Assembly: GCF_014466955.1 (NCBI RefSeq)
Contig: NZ_AP023396.1
Span: 496,001 to 560,000, forward strand
Length of the DNA stretch: 64,000 nucleotides
Source of the DNA: Nocardia wallacei
GTDB taxonomy: Bacteria > Actinomycetota > Actinomycetes > Mycobacteriales > Mycobacteriaceae
Direction of reading: 5' to 3'
Shown here: one piece after another, positions 55,798-64,000 of the stretch
How positions within the stretch are numbered: position 1 is the first letter of the stretch
Layout of the letters: the number at the start of each line of letters is the position of its first letter
Notes under the pieces: model-generated
Told to the model about the DNA's origin: nothing
Database searches by the model: none
What the model saw: only the letters and a program-made list of their open reading frames with translations
Position numbers and translations under genes: made by a program

Positions 55798-56558
55798 AGG
55801 ATCATGCGCTGATCGGTGTCGGAGATGTGCAGGACCTGGCATTCGAATTCCAGCGGGCCGAAGACCGGGTGCCGCACGCTCTTGCGGTGACCGCGCCGCA
55901 CCTCGACCTCGTGCTCGGACCACATCCGGGCGAAACGCGGTGCGGTGCCGAGCAATTCGGTGACCAGTTCGGCGAGGGCCCGATTACCGGGGTAGCGGGC
56001 ATAGGCGGCGCGCAGGTCGGCGACCGTCGCGCGGGCGAAGGCGGTCGCGGACTCGTCGTCCCAGTGCGGATGGTCGTCGGGACGGCGGAAGATCCAGCGG
56101 ATCATGTTGCGCTCCTGGCCCGGCAGCGCATCGAGATCGCCGATGAACGGCACCGCCGCGGCATTCCAGGCGAGGATCTCGTACGCCGCGTCCACCACGT
56201 AGGCGGGCGTAGCGGTCAGATTGTCGAGCACGATGCGCACCGAGGCCGGGACGACGCGGTTCGGCCCGGCGTGCGGCGGCGGATTCTCGCCCGCCGTCCG
56301 GAACAGGTACTCCCGCTCGTCGGCGGACAGCAGCAGCGCCCGCGCGAGGGCCGCCAGCACCTGCCGCGACGGCCGTGACCCGCGCGCCTGCTCCAGGCGG
56401 ATGTAGTAATCGACCGACAATCCGGCCAACTGCGCCACCTCTTGCCGTCGCAGGCCCGGCGTGCGGCGGTTGAGTCCGTCCGGCAGTCCCACATCGCGGG
56501 GGCGCAGCCGGGCGCGCCGGGCGCGTAGGAAGGCCGCGAGTTCGCTCCGATCCGCCAT
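55725..56558 (-). CDS. XRE-family regulator with MmyB-like ligand domain
   Basis: Product of 277 aa. The N-terminal HTH (TPGLRRQEVAQLAGLSVDYYIRLEQARGSRPSRQVLAALARAL) is followed by an MmyB-like PAS-type domain (TPAYVVDAAYEILAWNAAAVPFIGDL...). Such regulators are usually divergent from an SDR, as here, and repress it until a lipid-like ligand binds. Its 3' end overlaps the Mo oxidoreductase gene by 73 bp on the other strand. Confidence 0.92.
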   Translation of the reverse strand: MADRSELAAFLRARRARLRPRDVGLPDGLNRRTPGLRRQEVAQLAGLSVDYYIRLEQARGSRPSRQVLAALARALLLSADEREYLFRTAGENPPPHAGPNRVVPASVRIVLDNLTATPAYVVDAAYEILAWNAAAVPFIGDLDALPGQERNMIRWIFRRPDDHPHWDDESATAFARATVADLRAAYARYPGNRALAELVTELLGTAPRFARMWSEHEVEVRRGHRKSVRHPVFGPLEFECQVLHISDTDQRMILYCADPGSAADAVFRRIGSSAPAS

Positions 56559-56644
56559 GGGTCCAGTCTGCGCCGACTCCCGGGCGCATGGGTGGTACAA
56601 GTTGGTCCTCCCGGGCGCGGTCGTCCGCTGCGACGCTCGCTGTC

Positions 56645-57400
56645 ATGACGACAACAGCCTTGATCACCGGTGCCAACAAGGGCATCGGTCACGAGACCGC
56701 CCGGCAGCTCGCCGCGCGCGGCTGCACCGTTCTGATCGGCGCGCGCGACCCCGGACGCGGGCGGGCCGCCGCCGAGAAGCTGGCGGCCGACGGGGCGGAC
56801 GCCCGGTTCGTCCGGCTCGACGTGACCGACGAGGAGACCATCGCGGCAGCCGCGGAGTATGTCGGCTCGGAATTCGGCACGCTCGACATCCTGGTCAACA
56901 ACGCCGCAATCACCGGCCCGCTGGAGGGTGACGGCAAGGCCTCCGCCACCACCCTGGCGACGATGCGAAAGGTCTACGAGACCAACGTCTTCGGCGTCGT
57001 CGCCGTCACCAACGCCATGCTGCCGCTGCTGCGCGCCGCGGCGGCGGCCCGCATCGTCAACGTCTCCAGCGAGGTCGGCTCGATCACGCTCACCTTCGAC
57101 CCGCAGAGTCCGATGTGGCAGCTGGGCGCGATCCCGTACCCGTCCTCCAAGTCGGCGCTCGACATGATCACGACCTTGTACGCCAAGGAACTCTGGGACA
57201 CCCCGATCAAGGTCAACGCCGCCAACCCCGGCTACACCGCCACAGACCTCAACGGGCACACCGGCTTCCGGACCGTCGAACAGGGCGCCGAACCGATCGT
57301 GCGTTTGGCGACGCTGCCCGCGGACGGACCGACCGGGCAGCTCTGGGGATATCGCTGGGGTGCGGCGGACGGCGACGAGTACGGCGTGCTGCCCTGGTGA
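56645..57400 (+). CDS. SDR oxidoreductase paired with the XRE regulator
   Basis: Short-chain dehydrogenase of 251 aa: ALITGANKGIGHETARQLA, the LDILVNNAAITGPLEG segment, Ser in NVSSEVGS and YPSSKSALDM active site. The XRE-SDR divergent pair is widespread in actinobacteria and not tied to sterol catabolism. It interrupts the KstR2 genes and no KstR2 box is visible at it. Confidence 0.9.
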   Translation: MTTTALITGANKGIGHETARQLAARGCTVLIGARDPGRGRAAAEKLAADGADARFVRLDVTDEETIAAAAEYVGSEFGTLDILVNNAAITGPLEGDGKASATTLATMRKVYETNVFGVVAVTNAMLPLLRAAAAARIVNVSSEVGSITLTFDPQSPMWQLGAIPYPSSKSALDMITTLYAKELWDTPIKVNAANPGYTATDLNGHTGFRTVEQGAEPIVRLATLPADGPTGQLWGYRWGAADGDEYGVLPW

Positions 57401-57411
57401 TCGGCTCGGGT

Positions 57412-58500
57412 CTACGACCCGGGCGTCGCGTCCGCGCCGTCGCGCAGCGCGGCGAGCGCATCGATACGCGCCGCCGCGTCGCCGACGATGCGATCGATGA
57501 GTTCCCGCACCGTCGGCAGGTCCTCGATGATGCCGGTGACCTGCCCGGCCGCCAGCACGCCCGCCTGGGTGTTGCCCTCGACCAGTCCGGCCTTCAGCAG
57601 CATCGGGGTGTTGGCGGCCATGACGACCTGAGACCAGCTGAGGTCCTTGGCCTTTCGCATGGCCAGGCCGTCGCGGACGATGGTCGACCACTTCATTCCG
57701 GTCATGCTCTTGAACTTGGCGGCGTTCGACACCGCGGCCGCCAGCCCGCGCCATCGGCCCGAATGCTCGAGGCGGTCCACCAGTTCGGTGTTGAGCACCC
57801 GGTGCGGCATGCCGTCCACCTTCAGCGACACCACGGTGTCCTGCAGCCCGCGCTGCAGATACTCCCGCTTCACCGCGTCCGGGACGGTGCTCTCCTGGGT
57901 GAGCAGGAACCGCGTGCCCATCGCGACACCGGCCGCGCCGTAGGCCAGCGCGGCGGCCAGGCCGCGACCGTCGAAGAAGCCGCCGGCCGCCACGACGGGG
58001 ATGTCGACGGCGTCGAGCACGGACGGCAGCAGCAGCGTCGTGGCGACCGGTCCGGTGTGCCCACCGCCCTCGCCGCCCTGCACGATCACCGCGTCGGCGC
58101 CCCAGGAGGCGACCTTCACCGCGTGCTTGGCCGCGCCGATCGAAGGCACCACCACCACACCGGCGTCCTTGAGCCGCGCGATGAGTTCCCGCTTCGGCGC
58201 CAGGGCGAACGACGCCACCCGGACACCCTCGCGGATCAGCAGCTCGATCCGCTCGGGGGCGTCGGTGGCGTCGGCGCGGATGTTGACGCCGAACGGTTTT
58301 TCGGTGTGCGCCTTGGTTTTCGCGATCGCCGCCTCGAGTTCGGCGAAGGTCATCGTCGCCGAGGCCAGGATGCCGAGCCCGCCCGCGTCGGCGGTGGCGG
58401 CGACCAACCGCGGCCCGGCCACCCAGCCCATGCCGGTCTGCACCACCGGATGTTCGATGCCGACCAGATCGGTGAGCGCGGTCCTGATCCGGGCGCTCAT
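57412..58500 (-). CDS. ipdC: IpdC, FMN-dependent reductase (Rv3553-like)
   Basis: Nitronate-monooxygenase/2-nitropropane-dioxygenase-like TIM barrel of 362 aa. The FMN phosphate region reads VIVQGGEGGGHTGPVATTLL and AAGGFFDGRGLAAALAYGAAGVAMGTRFL. In the HIP pathway IpdC acts on a HIP-derived CoA ester ahead of ring opening. It is last in echA20-ipdA-ipdB-ipdC with an ATGA overlap. Confidence 0.9.
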   Translation of the reverse strand: MSARIRTALTDLVGIEHPVVQTGMGWVAGPRLVAATADAGGLGILASATMTFAELEAAIAKTKAHTEKPFGVNIRADATDAPERIELLIREGVRVASFALAPKRELIARLKDAGVVVVPSIGAAKHAVKVASWGADAVIVQGGEGGGHTGPVATTLLLPSVLDAVDIPVVAAGGFFDGRGLAAALAYGAAGVAMGTRFLLTQESTVPDAVKREYLQRGLQDTVVSLKVDGMPHRVLNTELVDRLEHSGRWRGLAAAVSNAAKFKSMTGMKWSTIVRDGLAMRKAKDLSWSQVVMAANTPMLLKAGLVEGNTQAGVLAAGQVTGIIEDLPTVRELIDRIVGDAAARIDALAALRDGADATPGS

Positions 58501-59252
58501 CGGACCTCCTTGTCCCGAATCCCCTTGGGATCCAGCACGGTTCGGATGATCCGCAGCTCCTCCTCGGTGGGCCACCGGGTGGTCGGCGCGGACTCCAGTT
58601 CCGCCACCTCGAACGAGGTGTTCTCCGCGACCTCCTCCGCGGTCACGCCCGGATGCAGCGACAGCGCCCGTAGCGTGTGGCCGGGGCCGCCGAAGTCGAA
58701 CACGCCCAGGTTGCTCACCACGCGGTGCAGGTGGTGGAACCGGAACGCCGGATTCTCGGGATCGATCCGGTCGTAGCCGACACCGCAGACGATGTCGACC
58801 TGCTCGCAGAACACCCGCTTGCCGTGCCGCGGTACGAAGTAGCTGGTGGCGTGGTTGATGGTATTGCCGGGCGCGCCACGCACGCCGAACATCTGGCGGT
58901 TCGGCCGCTGCAGCGGCCCGAATGCCGACAGGTTCTGATTGCCGAACCGGTCGATCTGGTTGGCGCCCATGACGACGTGCCGCCGCCCGGAGGCCACCAC
59001 GTCGAAGACTTTGCCGAACGGAATCCAGCCCTCCGCGGGCGCTTTCGCGCCCAGCGCGGGTGTCTCGGCGAGCAGCACGGCCTCGCCGTCGGAGATCAGC
59101 AGATCCGGTTCGAAGGTCAGCCGCGCCAGCCGCGCGCCGATCGTCGGCGTGGGTGACATCGGGCTGGCCATGATTTCGCCTGCGCCACGGAAGATCTCGG
59201 CGCACGCGACCGCGCACACCTCGGCGCGGGTGGCGGTGGTGGTGTCGGTCAT
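58497..59252 (-). CDS. ipdB: IpdB, COCHEA-CoA hydrolase beta subunit
   Basis: Class I CoA-transferase-fold subunit of 251 aa. With IpdA it opens ring C by hydrolysing a carbon-carbon bond rather than transferring CoA. Typical stretches are PTIGARLARLTFEPDLLISDGEAVLLAE, VVMGANQIDRFGNQNLS and GAPGNTINHATSYFVPRH. Overlaps on both sides (ATGA) keep it coupled to ipdA and ipdC. Confidence 0.93.
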   Translation of the reverse strand: MTDTTTATRAEVCAVACAEIFRGAGEIMASPMSPTPTIGARLARLTFEPDLLISDGEAVLLAETPALGAKAPAEGWIPFGKVFDVVASGRRHVVMGANQIDRFGNQNLSAFGPLQRPNRQMFGVRGAPGNTINHATSYFVPRHGKRVFCEQVDIVCGVGYDRIDPENPAFRFHHLHRVVSNLGVFDFGGPGHTLRALSLHPGVTAEEVAENTSFEVAELESAPTTRWPTEEELRIIRTVLDPKGIRDKEVR

Positions 59253-60127
59253 CGGCGCTCCTCTGCGAATTCGCGGACCGCGGCCTGGTATTCGTCCTCG
59301 GTGACGTCCAGGTACCGGGACTTGAACGCGGCCCAGGTCTCCCGATCTCCGGCCGCCTCGACGTAGTGCCGCTGGAAACTTTCGTCCCGGCCGTAGCTGC
59401 CGGAGAAGGTGAAGTGCGCGCCGCCCGGGGCCTCGACCACGCCGTCGACCATCATCCGGTTCAGGATGATCGCCTGCTGCGGAGCGGCTTTCACCAGTTC
59501 CTCGGTGTCCACCAGCCGGTCCACCGACAGGTAGCGGCGCTCGGCGGCCAGACAGTACAGGTCGTCCATATAGGGGTCGACGCCGGTGTAGGCGGCGTTG
59601 CCGTGCCGGTCACCGAGGTCCAGGTGCACGAAGGCGGCGTCCAGGGTCAGCGCGGGCATGGCGACGAGCGTCTCGGTGCGGCCGTCGGCATCCGGGTACG
59701 GCGAGGCGACCGTGCGCAGTTCGCCCTCCCAGAATTTCAGCACGTCCGAGCCCAGCCCGGCACGGATCGGCAGGAACGGCAGCCGGGCCGCGGCGGCCTG
59801 CAGACCGCACTTCACCATGCCCTCGTCCATTTCGCGGACCACGATCTCACCGCCGGTGCGCGCCTTGGCGAACCACGGGTCGTAGAACGGCGCCGAGTCC
59901 AGCGACACGAAGCCGTAGTAGGCCTTGCGCACCTTGCCCGCCGAGCACAGCAGGCCCAGATCCGGGCCGCCGTAGGTGACCACGGTCAGGTCGGTGACAT
60001 CGGAACGCAACAGCGCGCGCACGAAGGCCAGCGGCTTGCGCCGGGAGCCCCAGCCGCCGATGCCGATCGTCATGCCGCTGCGCAGCTGCCCGACCGCCTC
60101 GTCGAGCGTCATCCGCTTGTCGCGCAT
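59249..60127 (-). CDS. ipdA: IpdA, COCHEA-CoA hydrolase alpha subunit
   Basis: Product of 292 aa, partner of IpdB. The Gly-rich MTIGIGGWGSRRKPLAFVRALL near the N-terminus and VTYGGPDLGLLCSAGKVRKAYYGFVSLD are characteristic of CoA-transferase alpha subunits of the IpdA type. The ATG overlaps the echA20 stop by one base (TGATG). Confidence 0.93.
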   Translation of the reverse strand: MRDKRMTLDEAVGQLRSGMTIGIGGWGSRRKPLAFVRALLRSDVTDLTVVTYGGPDLGLLCSAGKVRKAYYGFVSLDSAPFYDPWFAKARTGGEIVVREMDEGMVKCGLQAAAARLPFLPIRAGLGSDVLKFWEGELRTVASPYPDADGRTETLVAMPALTLDAAFVHLDLGDRHGNAAYTGVDPYMDDLYCLAAERRYLSVDRLVDTEELVKAAPQQAIILNRMMVDGVVEAPGGAHFTFSGSYGRDESFQRHYVEAAGDRETWAAFKSRYLDVTEDEYQAAVREFAEERR

Positions 60128-60891
60128 CAGTTTCCACCCCGTTTCGCCGCCAGGTCCTCGTCGAACTTGGCGCGGATCTCGTCGGACACCCCGGCCAGGT
60201 TCAGCTCGAAGGTGAAGCCCTGCTCGTATCGGTAGCTGCGGTGCACGTCCTGCACGTCGATGCCGTTGAGGGCGCGTTTGGCGGCGCGGATGACCCGGCC
60301 GTCCTTGGCGGCGATGCTCTTGGCGAGTTCCAATGCGGCCGAATCCAATTCGGCACGCGGCACCACCTTGTGCACCGACCCGAAATGGTGCAGCTGCTGC
60401 GCTGTGACCGTGCTCGCGGTGTAGAACAGCGTCCGCATCATGTGCTGGGGCACCAGCCGGGCCAGATGGGTGGCCGCGCCCAGCGCGCCGCGCTCCACCT
60501 CGGGCAGTCCGAAGGTGGCGTCGTCGGCGGCGACGATGACGTCGGCATTGCCGACCAGGCCGATGCCGCCGCCGAGGCAGAACCCGTGCACCGCCGCGAT
60601 CACCGGGACCTGGCAGTCGTACACCGCGCCGAAGGCCGCATAGCACCCGTGATTGGCGTCGATCAGGGTCTGGTGGCCCGGATTGCGCTGGATCTCCTTG
60701 ATATCCACGCCCGCGTTGAAGCCGCGGCCCTCCGCGCGCAGCACCACCACCCTGGTCTCCGGATCGCGCCCCGCCGCCGTGACGGCGTCGGCCAGATCGA
60801 ACCAACCGGCCGTGGGCAGCGCGTTGACCGGCGGATAGTCGATCGTGACGACCTCGATGCCCGAGGTCTCGGTGTGACGGTTGATCCCCAT
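60127..60891 (-). CDS. echA20: EchA20, ring D hydrolase of the HIP pathway
   Basis: Crotonase-fold enzyme of 254 aa; the family member in M. tuberculosis hydrolyses ring D of a HIP-CoA derivative. Oxyanion-hole segments are GFNAGVDIKEIQ and VHGFCLGGGIGLVGNADVIVAADDATFGLPEVERG. It is first of the ipd operon, 26 bp downstream of a KstR2 box shared with the divergent SDR. Confidence 0.93.
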   Translation of the reverse strand: MGINRHTETSGIEVVTIDYPPVNALPTAGWFDLADAVTAAGRDPETRVVVLRAEGRGFNAGVDIKEIQRNPGHQTLIDANHGCYAAFGAVYDCQVPVIAAVHGFCLGGGIGLVGNADVIVAADDATFGLPEVERGALGAATHLARLVPQHMMRTLFYTASTVTAQQLHHFGSVHKVVPRAELDSAALELAKSIAAKDGRVIRAAKRALNGIDVQDVHRSYRYEQGFTFELNLAGVSDEIRAKFDEDLAAKRGGN

Positions 60892-60916
60892 CGCATGTCC
60901 ATTCGTTGGCCAAACA

Positions 60917-60930
60917 AGCAAGTGCTTGGT
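60917..60930. promoter_or_regulatory. KstR2 operator, echA20/SDR
   Basis: AGCAAGTGCTTGGT is identical to the fadD3/fadE30 site. It lies 8 bp before the plus-strand SDR start and 25 bp before echA20. Confidence 0.92.
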
Positions 60931-60938
60931 AGGTTATC

Positions 60939-61748
60939 ATGGTGGCAATCGAAGTGGACCTGTCCGGATCCGTCGCCCTGGTCACCGGTGGGGTGCGAGG
61001 CGTGGGCGCCGGTATCAGCCGGGTTTTCCTGGATGCGGGCGCGACCGTGGTGACCTGCGCCCGCCGTCCCGTGGACGCTCCGATCACCAGCTCCGGCCGC
61101 ACCGCGGAGTTCCTGCCGTGCGACGTGCGCGACGGTGACTCGGTGCGGTCGCTCATCGATACCGTCGTCGAGCGGTACGGCCGCCTCGATCATGTGGTGA
61201 ACAACGCCGGCGGGGCGCCGTTCGCGCTCGCCGCCGATGCGAGCGACAACTTCCACTCGAAGATCGTGGAGCTGAATCTGCTTGCGCCGCTGCTGGTTTC
61301 GCGTGCCGCCAACACGGTGATGCAGGAGCAGCCGGGCGGCGGCTCGATCGTGATGGTCTCCAGCGTGAGCGGTTACCGGCCCTCGCCCGGCACCGCCGCC
61401 TACGGTGCGGCCAAGGCCGGTGTCGACCATCTGGCCGCCTCGCTGGCGGTGGAGTGGGCGCCGAAGGTGCGGGTCAATTCGATGATCGTGGGCATGGTGC
61501 GCACCGAATCCAGCCACCTGCACTACGGCGACGAGGCCGGGATCGCCGCGGTCGGCGCGACCGTCCCGCTGGGACGGCTGGCCACACCGGAGGAGATCGG
61601 CAAGGTGGCCCTGTTCCTGGCCTCACCGCTGGCCGGTTACGTCAGTGGCGGGTCGCTGCTGGTGCACGGCGGCGGCGAACGCCCGGCGTTCCTGGCCGCG
61701 GCCACGGCCGACGAAGCGTCGAAAAACCACGCAGCACAATCGAAATGA
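60939..61748 (+). CDS. SDR oxidoreductase, KstR2 regulon (Rv3549c-like)
   Basis: Short-chain dehydrogenase of 269 aa: ALVTGGVRGVGAGISRVFL, VNNAGGAPFAL, Ser in MVSSVSG and YGAAKAG. It starts 8 bp after the KstR2 box without a visible ribosome site, so the transcript may be leaderless. Its place opposite echA20-ipdAB matches Rv3549c. The exact alcohol oxidised or ketone reduced is unknown. Confidence 0.88.
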   Translation: MVAIEVDLSGSVALVTGGVRGVGAGISRVFLDAGATVVTCARRPVDAPITSSGRTAEFLPCDVRDGDSVRSLIDTVVERYGRLDHVVNNAGGAPFALAADASDNFHSKIVELNLLAPLLVSRAANTVMQEQPGGGSIVMVSSVSGYRPSPGTAAYGAAKAGVDHLAASLAVEWAPKVRVNSMIVGMVRTESSHLHYGDEAGIAAVGATVPLGRLATPEEIGKVALFLASPLAGYVSGGSLLVHGGGERPAFLAAATADEASKNHAAQSK

Positions 61749-61759
61749 GAGCGACGAAC

Positions 61760-62677
61760 ATGGCAGACAACACCGATCGGATCTGTGCGGGGCGCACCGT
61801 CATCGTGACCGGTGCGGGCGGGGGCATCGGCCGCGCGCACGCGCTGGCCTTCGCCGCCGCCGGCGCCGATGTCGTGGTCAACGACATCGGCGCGGAGCTG
61901 GACGGCACGCCCCGGGCGGACTCCCCGGCGGCCCGGGTCGTCGAGGAGATCGTGGATCTCGGCGGCAAGGCGGTGGTGAACGGGGACGACGTCGCCGACT
62001 GGGCCGGTGCGCAGCGGCTGATCGAGCAGGCCGTGGAGACCTTCGGCGGGCTGGACGTGCTGGTCAACAATGCCGGGATCGTCCGCGACCGGATGCTGGT
62101 CAATCTCTCCGAGGAGGAATGGGACGCGGTCGTGCGGGTGCACCTCAAGGGACACTTCGCCACCATGCGGCACGCCGCGCAGTACTGGCGCGCGGAGTCC
62201 AAGGCCGGGCGTGCGGTCGACGCCCGCATCGTCAACACCAGCTCGGGCGCCGGTCTGCAGGGCAGTGTCGGCCAGGGCAACTACGGGGCGGCCAAGGCGG
62301 GGATCGCCGCGCTGACCATTACCGCGGCCGCGGAGTTCGCGCGCTACGGGGTGACCGTGAACGCCATCGCGCCGAGCGCCCGCACCCGCATGACCGAGAC
62401 GGTGTTCGCCGACATGATGGCCAAGCCCGAGGACGGCTTCGACGCGATGGCCCCGGAGAACATCTCGCCGCTGGTGGTGTGGCTGGGCAGCGCGGATTCG
62501 GCGGGCGTGACCGGCCGCATGTTCGAGGTCGAGGGTGGCAAGGTGGCGCTGGCAGACGGCTGGCGGCACGGTGTGCCGGTCGATCGCGGCGCCCGGTGGG
62601 AGCCCGCGGAGCTGGGCGCGGTGGTGCGCGAGCTGATTGCCAAGGCGACGCCGCCGGAGCCGGTGTACGGCGCCTGA
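61760..62677 (+). CDS. SDR oxidoreductase, KstR2 regulon (Rv3548c-like)
   Basis: Product of 305 aa, larger SDR type related to the dehydrogenase domain of multifunctional beta-oxidation enzymes: VIVTGAGGGIGRAHALAFAAAG, LVNNAGIVRDRMLVNLSEEEW, Ser in NTSSGAG and YGAAKAGI. An ATG at 61745, overlapping the previous stop, is also possible. Position and length match Rv3548c (304 aa). It is the last gene of the operon. Confidence 0.88.
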   Translation: MADNTDRICAGRTVIVTGAGGGIGRAHALAFAAAGADVVVNDIGAELDGTPRADSPAARVVEEIVDLGGKAVVNGDDVADWAGAQRLIEQAVETFGGLDVLVNNAGIVRDRMLVNLSEEEWDAVVRVHLKGHFATMRHAAQYWRAESKAGRAVDARIVNTSSGAGLQGSVGQGNYGAAKAGIAALTITAAAEFARYGVTVNAIAPSARTRMTETVFADMMAKPEDGFDAMAPENISPLVVWLGSADSAGVTGRMFEVEGGKVALADGWRHGVPVDRGARWEPAELGAVVRELIAKATPPEPVYGA

Positions 62678-63038
62678 TTCCTCCCCGGGACCGACACGAC
62701 CGACCGAAGCGCACGACGCGCCGCAACCTTCCCCGCGGTAGCGATCCGACGCCCGGCCGGTGTCGAATGACCTTGTGCGAGTGGCGAGGAACCGGATGTG
62801 ACCAGGCTGTTGCCGAGGCTCGAGCGTCGGCGTGGCGGGGGCATCCGGCTCGTCGTACCCGCGCCGGCTGTCCCGATGAAGGTCCATACGGGTGCTTGCG
62901 CGGCGGTGGGGCAGGTCACACCATCCCACTGCGGGAGCAAACACCCGGCAGTTATGATGATCGGCGTCCATTGTATTCCCGGAGGTATAGGCGACCGGGT
63001 TGAAGATCTGCGCTGAACGATGAGGGGAAGGCAAGCGC
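62678..63038. other. 361-bp spacer before the repeat protein
   Basis: No gene is supported; short frames here lack ribosome sites and family resemblance. The last 120 bp are less GC-rich (GGCAGTTATGATGATCGGCG, CCATTGTATTCCCGGAGGTA) and probably hold the promoter of the gene at 63039. Confidence 0.55.
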
Positions 63039-64000
63039 ATGACCGTTGGTCGCATAGCGCGCGTAGCGGCAGTTGCCGGGATAGTCGCCGGTTGCGGCCT
63101 GCTGGGACCCCTCGCGGCGCAGGCGCAGCCCAACGGCTGCCCGCAGTGCGCCCCGTCCGGCTCGGGCGACGGTGACAGCGGCGCGCCCCTGAGCATTCCC
63201 GGGCGGTCCGGGGAGAGTGTGCAACCGCAGTACCGGGGGCAGCAGTACCAGTCTTCGCAGGACCAGGGCCCGCAGGCTCCGACGTCCCAGGGCTCGGTGT
63301 CGCAGGGCTCCGTATCGCAGGGGCCGTCCTCGCATCCCTCCGCGAACTCGTCGCGGCAGTCCCCCTCCGCCGAGCCGTCCACTCGAGACGCGGCGGCGGG
63401 CATCGGACTGCTTGATCTTCCCTCCCTGCTCGGCACCGGCTCGGCCAGCATTCTCGGCACCGGCTCGGCCGCGGCGGGGTCCGCCGCGGCAACCGGTTCC
63501 GCCGCCCTCGGCGGAACCGGTTCCGCCGCAGTGGGTTCCGCCGGTGCCGCCACCGGCTCGGCGGTCCTCGGCACAGGCTCCGCGGCGCTGGACACCGGCT
63601 CGGCCGCCCTCGGCTCCGCCGTGGGGGGAACGGGCTCAGCACTGGCCGGCACCGGTTCGGTCGTCGGCCCGGCCCTCGCGGGCTCCGCCTCCGCCCTGGC
63701 CGCCCTCTTCGGAACCGGTTCGGCTGCAACAGGTTCCGCGGCTGTTGGCACGGGAGGCACCTTGGCCGCGCTGCTCGGTACCGGTTCGGCGGTGACCGGC
63801 TCCGCGGCCGCGGGCACCGGCAGCGCGCTGGCCGCCCTGCTGGGTACGGGTTCTGCCGCAACAGGTTCGGCGGCCGTGGGTACCGGGAGCGTGCTGGCTG
63901 CGCTGCTGGGTACGGGTTCTGCCGCAACGGGTTCCGCTGCGGTTGGTACCGGGAGTGCGTTGGCTGCGCTGCTGGGTACCGGTTCGGCCGCGACGGGGTC
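63039..64000 (+). CDS. Secreted Gly/Ala/Ser/Thr-rich repeat protein, N-terminal part
   Basis: At least 320 residues, open at the window end. The ATG follows GGGGAAGG. A signal peptide (about 1-30, VAAVAGIVAGCGLLGPLAAQAQ) is followed by NGCPQCAPS, with a CxxC that could be exposed. A Gln/Ser-rich spacer (QGSVSQGSVSQGPSS) comes next. From about residue 130 on, GTGSA-type motifs repeat with growing regularity, becoming 22-residue units from residue 223. Composition recalls PE_PGRS-like surface proteins, but there is no PE domain. Function unknown; probably exported or cell-wall associated. Confidence 0.85.
   Translation, partial: MTVGRIARVAAVAGIVAGCGLLGPLAAQAQPNGCPQCAPSGSGDGDSGAPLSIPGRSGESVQPQYRGQQYQSSQDQGPQAPTSQGSVSQGSVSQGPSSHPSANSSRQSPSAEPSTRDAAAGIGLLDLPSLLGTGSASILGTGSAAAGSAAATGSAALGGTGSAAVGSAGAATGSAVLGTGSAALDTGSAALGSAVGGTGSALAGTGSVVGPALAGSASALAALFGTGSAATGSAAVGTGGTLAALLGTGSAVTGSAAAGTGSALAALLGTGSAATGSAAVGTGSVLAALLGTGSAATGSAAVGTGSALAALLGTGSAATG
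63705..64000 (+). repeat. 66-bp coding tandem repeat, 4.5 units to the window end
   Basis: Units begin at 63705, 63771, 63837, 63903 and 63969. Each codes for LLGTGSAATGSAAVGTGSxLAA with few changes. Units 3 and 4 are the most alike, so the array is homogenising toward the 3' side. The end lies outside the window. Confidence 0.92.

Noticed and set aside
61637..63927. Long Pro/Ala/Glu-rich minus-strand frames over the two SDRs and the repeat protein
   Set aside because: They are antisense shadows of real genes; PVPSAAEPV-type repeats mirror the GTGSA repeats.

Overview
The window is about 64 kb of high-GC actinobacterial DNA. Three things point to a mycolic-acid-producing actinomycete. The radA-disA-(membrane protein)-canB-mutY order matches Mycobacterium tuberculosis Rv3585-Rv3589. 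The KstR and KstR2 steroid regulons are both present. Many genes start with GTG and neighbours often overlap by four bases (ATGA/GTGA). The very high GC and the secreted Gly/Ala/Ser/Thr-rich repeat protein suggest Nocardia or a close relative. Genus is an inference, not a demonstration.

Layout. (1) 1-5.1 kb: radA (3' part), disA, a membrane-anchored protein, carbonic anhydrase and mutY, with two minisatellite arrays between convergent genes. (2) 5.1-10.6 kb: a znuA-znuC-znuB zinc uptake operon behind a Zur-like dyad, then an unusual trehalose-phosphatase/GH15 fusion. (3) 10.8-18.7 kb: kstR, divergent from fadE34 and the igr operon (fadE28-fadE29-chsH2-chsH1-ltp2), which removes the last part of the sterol side chain. 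(4) 18.8-26.1 kb: a non-steroid block (secreted protein, nitroreductase/HxlR pair, ZapE-type ATPase, MoxR/DUF58 operon). (5) 26.2-37.6 kb: ring A/B degradation (MaoC hydratase and kstD; hsaE-hsaG-hsaF; hsaA-hsaD-hsaC-hsaB; kshA and a small cysteine protein), with a DUF433/DUF5615 toxin-antitoxin pair between hsaF and hsaB. (6) 37.8-42.5 kb: accessory genes (cupin, TetR, sirtuin, APC permease, MFS). (7) 42.9-62.7 kb: the KstR2 regulon for rings C/D (fadE33, fadE32, fadE31, an enoyl-CoA hydratase, fadD3; fadE30, ipdF, an unknown gene, kstR2, fadA6; ipdC, ipdB, ipdA, echA20; two SDRs). A molybdopterin oxidoreductase and an XRE-SDR pair sit inside it. (8) 63.0 kb to the end: a partial secreted repeat protein.

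How it works together. KstR sites (tnnAACnnGTTnnA) lie at the kstR/fadE34, kstD/hsaE and hsaA/kshA divergent promoters. KstR2 sites (AnCAAGnnCTTGnT) lie at the fadD3/fadE30, kstR2 and echA20/SDR promoters. By family knowledge, fadE34 and the igr genes shorten the side chain, KstD and KshA open ring B, HsaA-D process ring A, HsaE-G-F turn the released dienoate into central metabolites, and FadD3 with the Ipd, Fad and Ech enzymes degrade the remaining HIP bicycle.

The most unusual signal is not a new pathway. It is a recurring pattern of tandem-repeat growth: at gene ends (disA, the gene after kshA, the mutY/znuB gap), inside otherwise conserved enzymes (FadD3, the Mo oxidoreductase), and in the terminal repeat protein. 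FadE28 also carries a palindromic in-frame insertion. I saw no CRISPR array, rRNA, tRNA, IS element, phage or recognisable defence island beyond the one TA pair.
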